DNA of 23,481 nucleotides from Phlebiopsis flavidoalba (taxonomy: Eukaryota > Basidiomycota > Agaricomycetes > Polyporales > Phanerochaetaceae). Of the stretch, positions 21,411 to 23,481 are shown one piece after another; positions within the stretch are counted from its first letter, which is position 1; every line of letters begins with the position of its first letter. The DNA is taken from NCBI GenBank assembly GCA_035772785.1, contig JAOCPU010000110.1:1-23481 (forward strand), in the 5' to 3' direction. The position numbers and the translations under genes were made by a program. The notes below the pieces were generated by a model. That model ran no database searches. It was not told the DNA's origin and saw only the letters and a program-made list of their open reading frames with translations.

Positions 21411-21600
21411 TGCGCCTACCGAATGGGCTGTTGACCGAATTCTGTCACACTCTGGCCGTGGTACTGCTGCAGACTTTGAGGTTCAATGGTCTAATGGTGA
21501 TGTGACATGGCTGCCTTACCATGAAGTAAAACACCTAGAGGCTCTGGCCTCATACTGCGAGGCGATGGGCATTTCTGGCCCGATCGCGCTGCCTTTTGTC
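21411..21600 (+). pseudogene. pol: pol: C-terminal chromodomain, displaced by a frame change
   Basis: In the frame 21325-22008 the sequence reads EWAVDRILSHSGRGTAADFE, then VQWSNGDVTWLPYHEVKHLE and ALASYCEAMG. This is the chromodomain pattern of an initial aromatic, I-L, then W-x-x-x-x-x-TW-x-P. In chromoviruses this module follows integrase and guides insertion to marked chromatin. Here it is in a different frame from integrase; the switch lies in the GGGGTTT region near 21400. It is otherwise uninterrupted. Confidence 0.85.
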
Positions 21601-21753
21601 CAACCTCTTGACCAAGCGAATAGTGAATCTGCTCCCGCTTCATTAGCAGACTATCGGCTTAATGAGGGGTCTCGACCTGGCTCACCTCCTGTCTCTCTCG
21701 GGTTGGCGGCCTGCCGTCTTGTCCGAGGTCTGACTCGACGCCTGTCTGTGGGG

Positions 21754-21760
21754 TATAAAG
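21754..21760 (+). promoter_or_regulatory. TATA-like box upstream of the third ORF
   Basis: TATAAAG lies 48 bp before the ATG at 21808, in sequence that no longer reads like pol. Its position and the good ATG context (CTCACCATGT) would fit a separate promoter for the downstream ORF. This is a motif match only. Confidence 0.4.
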
Positions 21761-21807
21761 GTCAGTGGAGAAATGCCTTAGAATCCAGCACCCCACTTCC
21801 GCTCACC

Positions 21808-22838
21808 ATGTCTTCCGATACTCATGTCAACGCTGCTACCGTGCGCACTGTCGAGTGCGAGCGCTGGGCCGTCGCGTTCAGAGCCTACCAAACCAAGATG
21901 GATGGTGCTCGCTGGCCTGGTCCGCCTCCCCCTCGGTTATTTCGAGATGTTTGCGCCGGGCAGGCCACTTGCTCCGACTGCCATGGAGTTCGCTCACGCT
22001 CTCGCTGAGCGCGCCGTGCGCCATGGTAATGCGGCGACGGCTCCTCCTCCCCCTTCTACTGGGCCAGATGTACGCATGAGCGGTGATGCTTTTGCTGGAA
22101 TGATGAAGACTCACCAGGAGTTTATGGTCGAGTTGATGGGGATGGTCACGGCGGCAGGAGGACAGGGCGGAGGTCATGGGGCTGAGGTGATTATGCAGGG
22201 TCGTGGCGGATATGGAGGTAGAGGTCGTGGTGGATTCATGGGAGGCCGTGGGGGATATTATGGCGGAAAACGTGGTGGATTAAGCGGTGCGCGGGGTGGA
22301 CACTTTGGAGGGCGTGGCGCTTTCCATGGCGGCCGTGGCGGGCACGCACGCGGTCTCCTTCTTGCGCGCATGGGCCCTGCCGTCTCTGTCCCCGGTCGGT
22401 CCTACGGGCAACGGGCGTGCCCCTCCTACCGGCCCCCGTAGAGGCCCCGCGCAGGGCGCTGTTCAAATCACTGTAGCGGCTGCTGCTACGCGCCCCAAGT
22501 CTGGCCGCAAGCACCGCCATGCTCCTTACCAGAAGCGCGACACGGCGGTCCTCTCTGAGGTCCCCGAGACGGCTGACGATGCCGTTGTTCTCGAGCCGGC
22601 TGGCAATGTCGAGGTTGCTGTGGCTAGGGACGCGTCGCCCTCGGTCGTGCCTGTGGTCGCCTCCGATGGGGGTTTCGCCGAGAATTCGACTGCCGTTTAT
22701 CAAGAGCTCGTTGACACTGCTGGCGACCAAGTCTTGACTGGCCCGTTCGTTGTTCAGGAAGGGGACGCGGAGGATGGGGGCCAGGCTACGATGACGGCGG
22801 AAGATGCAGAGATGGTCGACGCGTTTGAAAAGGTTTAG
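21808..22838 (+). pseudogene. Third (post-pol) ORF encoding an RGG-box protein, frameshifted
   Basis: The ATG at 21808 begins SSDTHVNAATVRTVECERWA. After a frame change in a C5 run near 21928, it continues YFEMFAPGRPLAPTAMEFAH, then MMKTHQEFMVELMGMVTAAG, then a Gly/Arg-rich array at about 22193-22353 with about six RGG and several more RG repeats separated by Tyr, Phe and His. A second frame change near 22355 leads to a Pro/Arg-rich then acidic C-terminus (YQELVDTAGDQVLTGPFVVQ, ending FEKV) and TAG at 22836-22838. Length is roughly 340 codons. RGG boxes commonly bind RNA and drive protein-protein association, so an RNA-binding role in the element's particle or RNA export is plausible but inferred. 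I know of no named family. In this copy the chromodomain frame runs into it without a stop. Confidence 0.7.
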
Positions 22839-22930
22839 GCGCCGAGGAAGACACGGTGTCGTTTGATGGCGACGACTGGGACGATAAGCTAATGTAGGCT
22901 TTGGCCTCTGATGCGCTCCCTTACGGTGGA

Positions 22931-22950
22931 GGTTTGCTGCGTGGCAAACC
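22931..22950 (+). other. Perfect 7-bp hairpin just before the polypurine tract
   Basis: GGTTTGC at 22931-22937 and GCAAACC at 22944-22950 form a perfect stem with a 6-nt loop (TGCGTG). It abuts the polypurine tract, and could mark an RNA 3'-processing or plus-strand-priming structure. Confidence 0.6.
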
Positions 22951-22961
22951 TGGAGGGCGAA
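22951..22961 (+). promoter_or_regulatory. Polypurine tract next to the 3' LTR
   Basis: TGGAGGGCGAA ends directly at the TGTAAG start of the 3' LTR. It is purine-rich with one internal C. In LTR elements this tract resists RNase H and primes plus-strand DNA synthesis. Its position is exactly as expected; the C interruption slightly weakens the call. Confidence 0.6.
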
Positions 22962-23138
22962 TGTAAGGGCTGGCGCCAGTCCCCTGCCATATGCGGCAGG
23001 GGCCTTCGTGGCGTCGCTCGCTGGTCCAGGCCGGCCTCTGTACTATAGTTCCGTTTCTCTTTGTTGTATTCTGACTTGACATGACTCTTTCGACGCGATC
23101 TATTCGACCGACGGCGCCTATCTCGTCAGAGTCTTACA
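22962..23138 (+). repeat. 3' LTR, 177 bp
   Basis: It starts TGTAAGGGCTGG and ends GAGTCTTACA, so its termini form a perfect 6-bp inverted repeat TGTAAG/CTTACA with the usual TG...CA ends. The last 47 bp equal the 5' remnant at 14429-14475. It contains an 8-bp stem near its start and a pyrimidine-rich stretch (CCGTTTCTCTTTGTTG) near 23051. No clear TATA or polyadenylation signal was seen. Confidence 0.85.
22981..23002 (+). other. Perfect 8-bp inverted repeat inside the 3' LTR
   Basis: CCCCTGCC (22981-22988) and GGCAGGGG (22995-23002) flank the 6-nt loop ATATGC. In RNA this would be a very stable hairpin near the LTR start. It may be a terminator-like or polyadenylation-related structure; the role is unknown. 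Confidence 0.65.
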
Positions 23139-23481
23139 AAAGAGGATTTCGAACGAGCGGCCCGGCGGTGGCGTATTTACCTTTAAACGCCGGTGACCAA
23201 TCCAATGGACGGGCCTAGGGGTCCGTCAGGGGGGCCATCAGGCAAATCTCGAAAATTGATGTTTGAAGCCGATTGAAGCGGATCAGCCGGGCTACAGACT
23301 TACTAAGCAAGCGTGACGAGAGATAAGTTGGTCGGGAGTGGAGTTAAATGGGCCGGTTGTCAAAGTGGAGCCGAATACGCCGGAGTCGGGCGCTCACAAG
23401 CTGATGATGTCGCCTGAGACTGGAACCACCTAGGGACTGGCTTGTCAGTGCCTGGTCCCGGGTGCGGTACAGTCCCAGTCC
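23139..23481. other. Right flank, no gene recognised
   Basis: This 343-bp GC-rich sequence beyond the retrotransposon has no ORF of note, no recognisable RNA gene and no match by eye to the left flank of the element. Confidence 0.4.

Larger units (their letters stand above)
14429..23138 (+). mobile_element. Ty3/gypsy chromovirus-type LTR retrotransposon, inactive copy
   Basis: The domain order is gag, protease, reverse transcriptase, RNase H, integrase, chromodomain, which defines Ty3/gypsy chromoviruses (Metaviridae). The right end is a 177-bp LTR. The left end shares only its last 47 bp with that LTR. Between LTR and gag is a T-rich leader. Gag, pol and a third ORF all lie on the plus strand but are scattered over three frames, with in-frame stops at 15040 and 19475, so this copy cannot make the full proteins. 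RNase H and the integrase catalytic residues are still intact, suggesting fairly recent inactivation or indel errors in the assembly. The 5 bp after the 3' LTR (AAAGA) have no matching target-site copy on the left, as expected if the left end is truncated or rearranged. Confidence 0.93.

Noticed and set aside
22236..22730. 164-codon minus-strand ORF
   Set aside because: It is antisense to the Gly/Arg-rich and acidic parts of the third ORF of the retrotransposon; its composition is explained by that repeat.
14429..23138. Possible retrovirus or DNA transposon instead of an LTR retrotransposon
   Set aside because: No envelope-like membrane protein or transposase; LTRs, polypurine tract and the PR-RT-RH-IN-chromodomain order fit a Ty3/gypsy chromovirus.

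Overview
The window looks like nuclear DNA of a filamentous basidiomycete, probably an Agaricomycete. Supporting this are short (about 40-60 bp) GT-AG introns, an ATG26-type sterol glucosyltransferase with PH and GRAM domains, a Zn2Cys6-type cysteine cluster, and a chromodomain-bearing Ty3/gypsy retrotransposon. Nothing resembles a bacterial gene, operon or CRISPR array. The taxon is an inference from protein style; no search was run.

Layout. Positions 1-3558 (+) hold the 3' part of an ATG26-like gene, entered inside its PH domain. Ten introns can be placed and the UDP-sugar binding signature survives, but the frame is broken by indels, a 25-bp tandem duplication, two adjacent stop codons and one lost splice donor. 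Positions 3559-6968 contain no gene I can define, only exon-like scraps. Positions 6969-9196 (+) hold a broken multi-exon gene of unknown function with a central cysteine cluster in exact Zn2Cys6 spacing and a helical, coiled-coil-like C-terminus. Positions 9158-9433 (-) and 10932-11981 (-) hold two fragments of unrecognised fungal-type genes; the second has two introns and an acidic tail. Positions 12940-13412 hold a degenerate tandem repeat with a period of about 228 bp.

Positions 14429-23138 (+) are a nearly full-length but inactive Ty3/gypsy chromovirus-type element. In order it has a 47-bp 5' LTR remnant, a T-rich leader, gag with a damaged CCHC knuckle, protease, reverse transcriptase, RNase H, integrase (HHCC, D-D35-E, GPY/F-like motif), a chromodomain, an extra post-pol ORF with an RGG-box array preceded by its own TATA-like box, a hairpin, a polypurine tract and a 177-bp 3' LTR bounded by TGTAAG/CTTACA. 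Gag, pol and the extra ORF are split over all three forward frames.

All recognisable genes here are broken, so the region looks like a decaying, transposon-rich segment. Many frame changes fall in or next to homopolymers, so assembly error must be excluded before treating every break as biological. The most unusual item is the RGG-box ORF downstream of the chromodomain.
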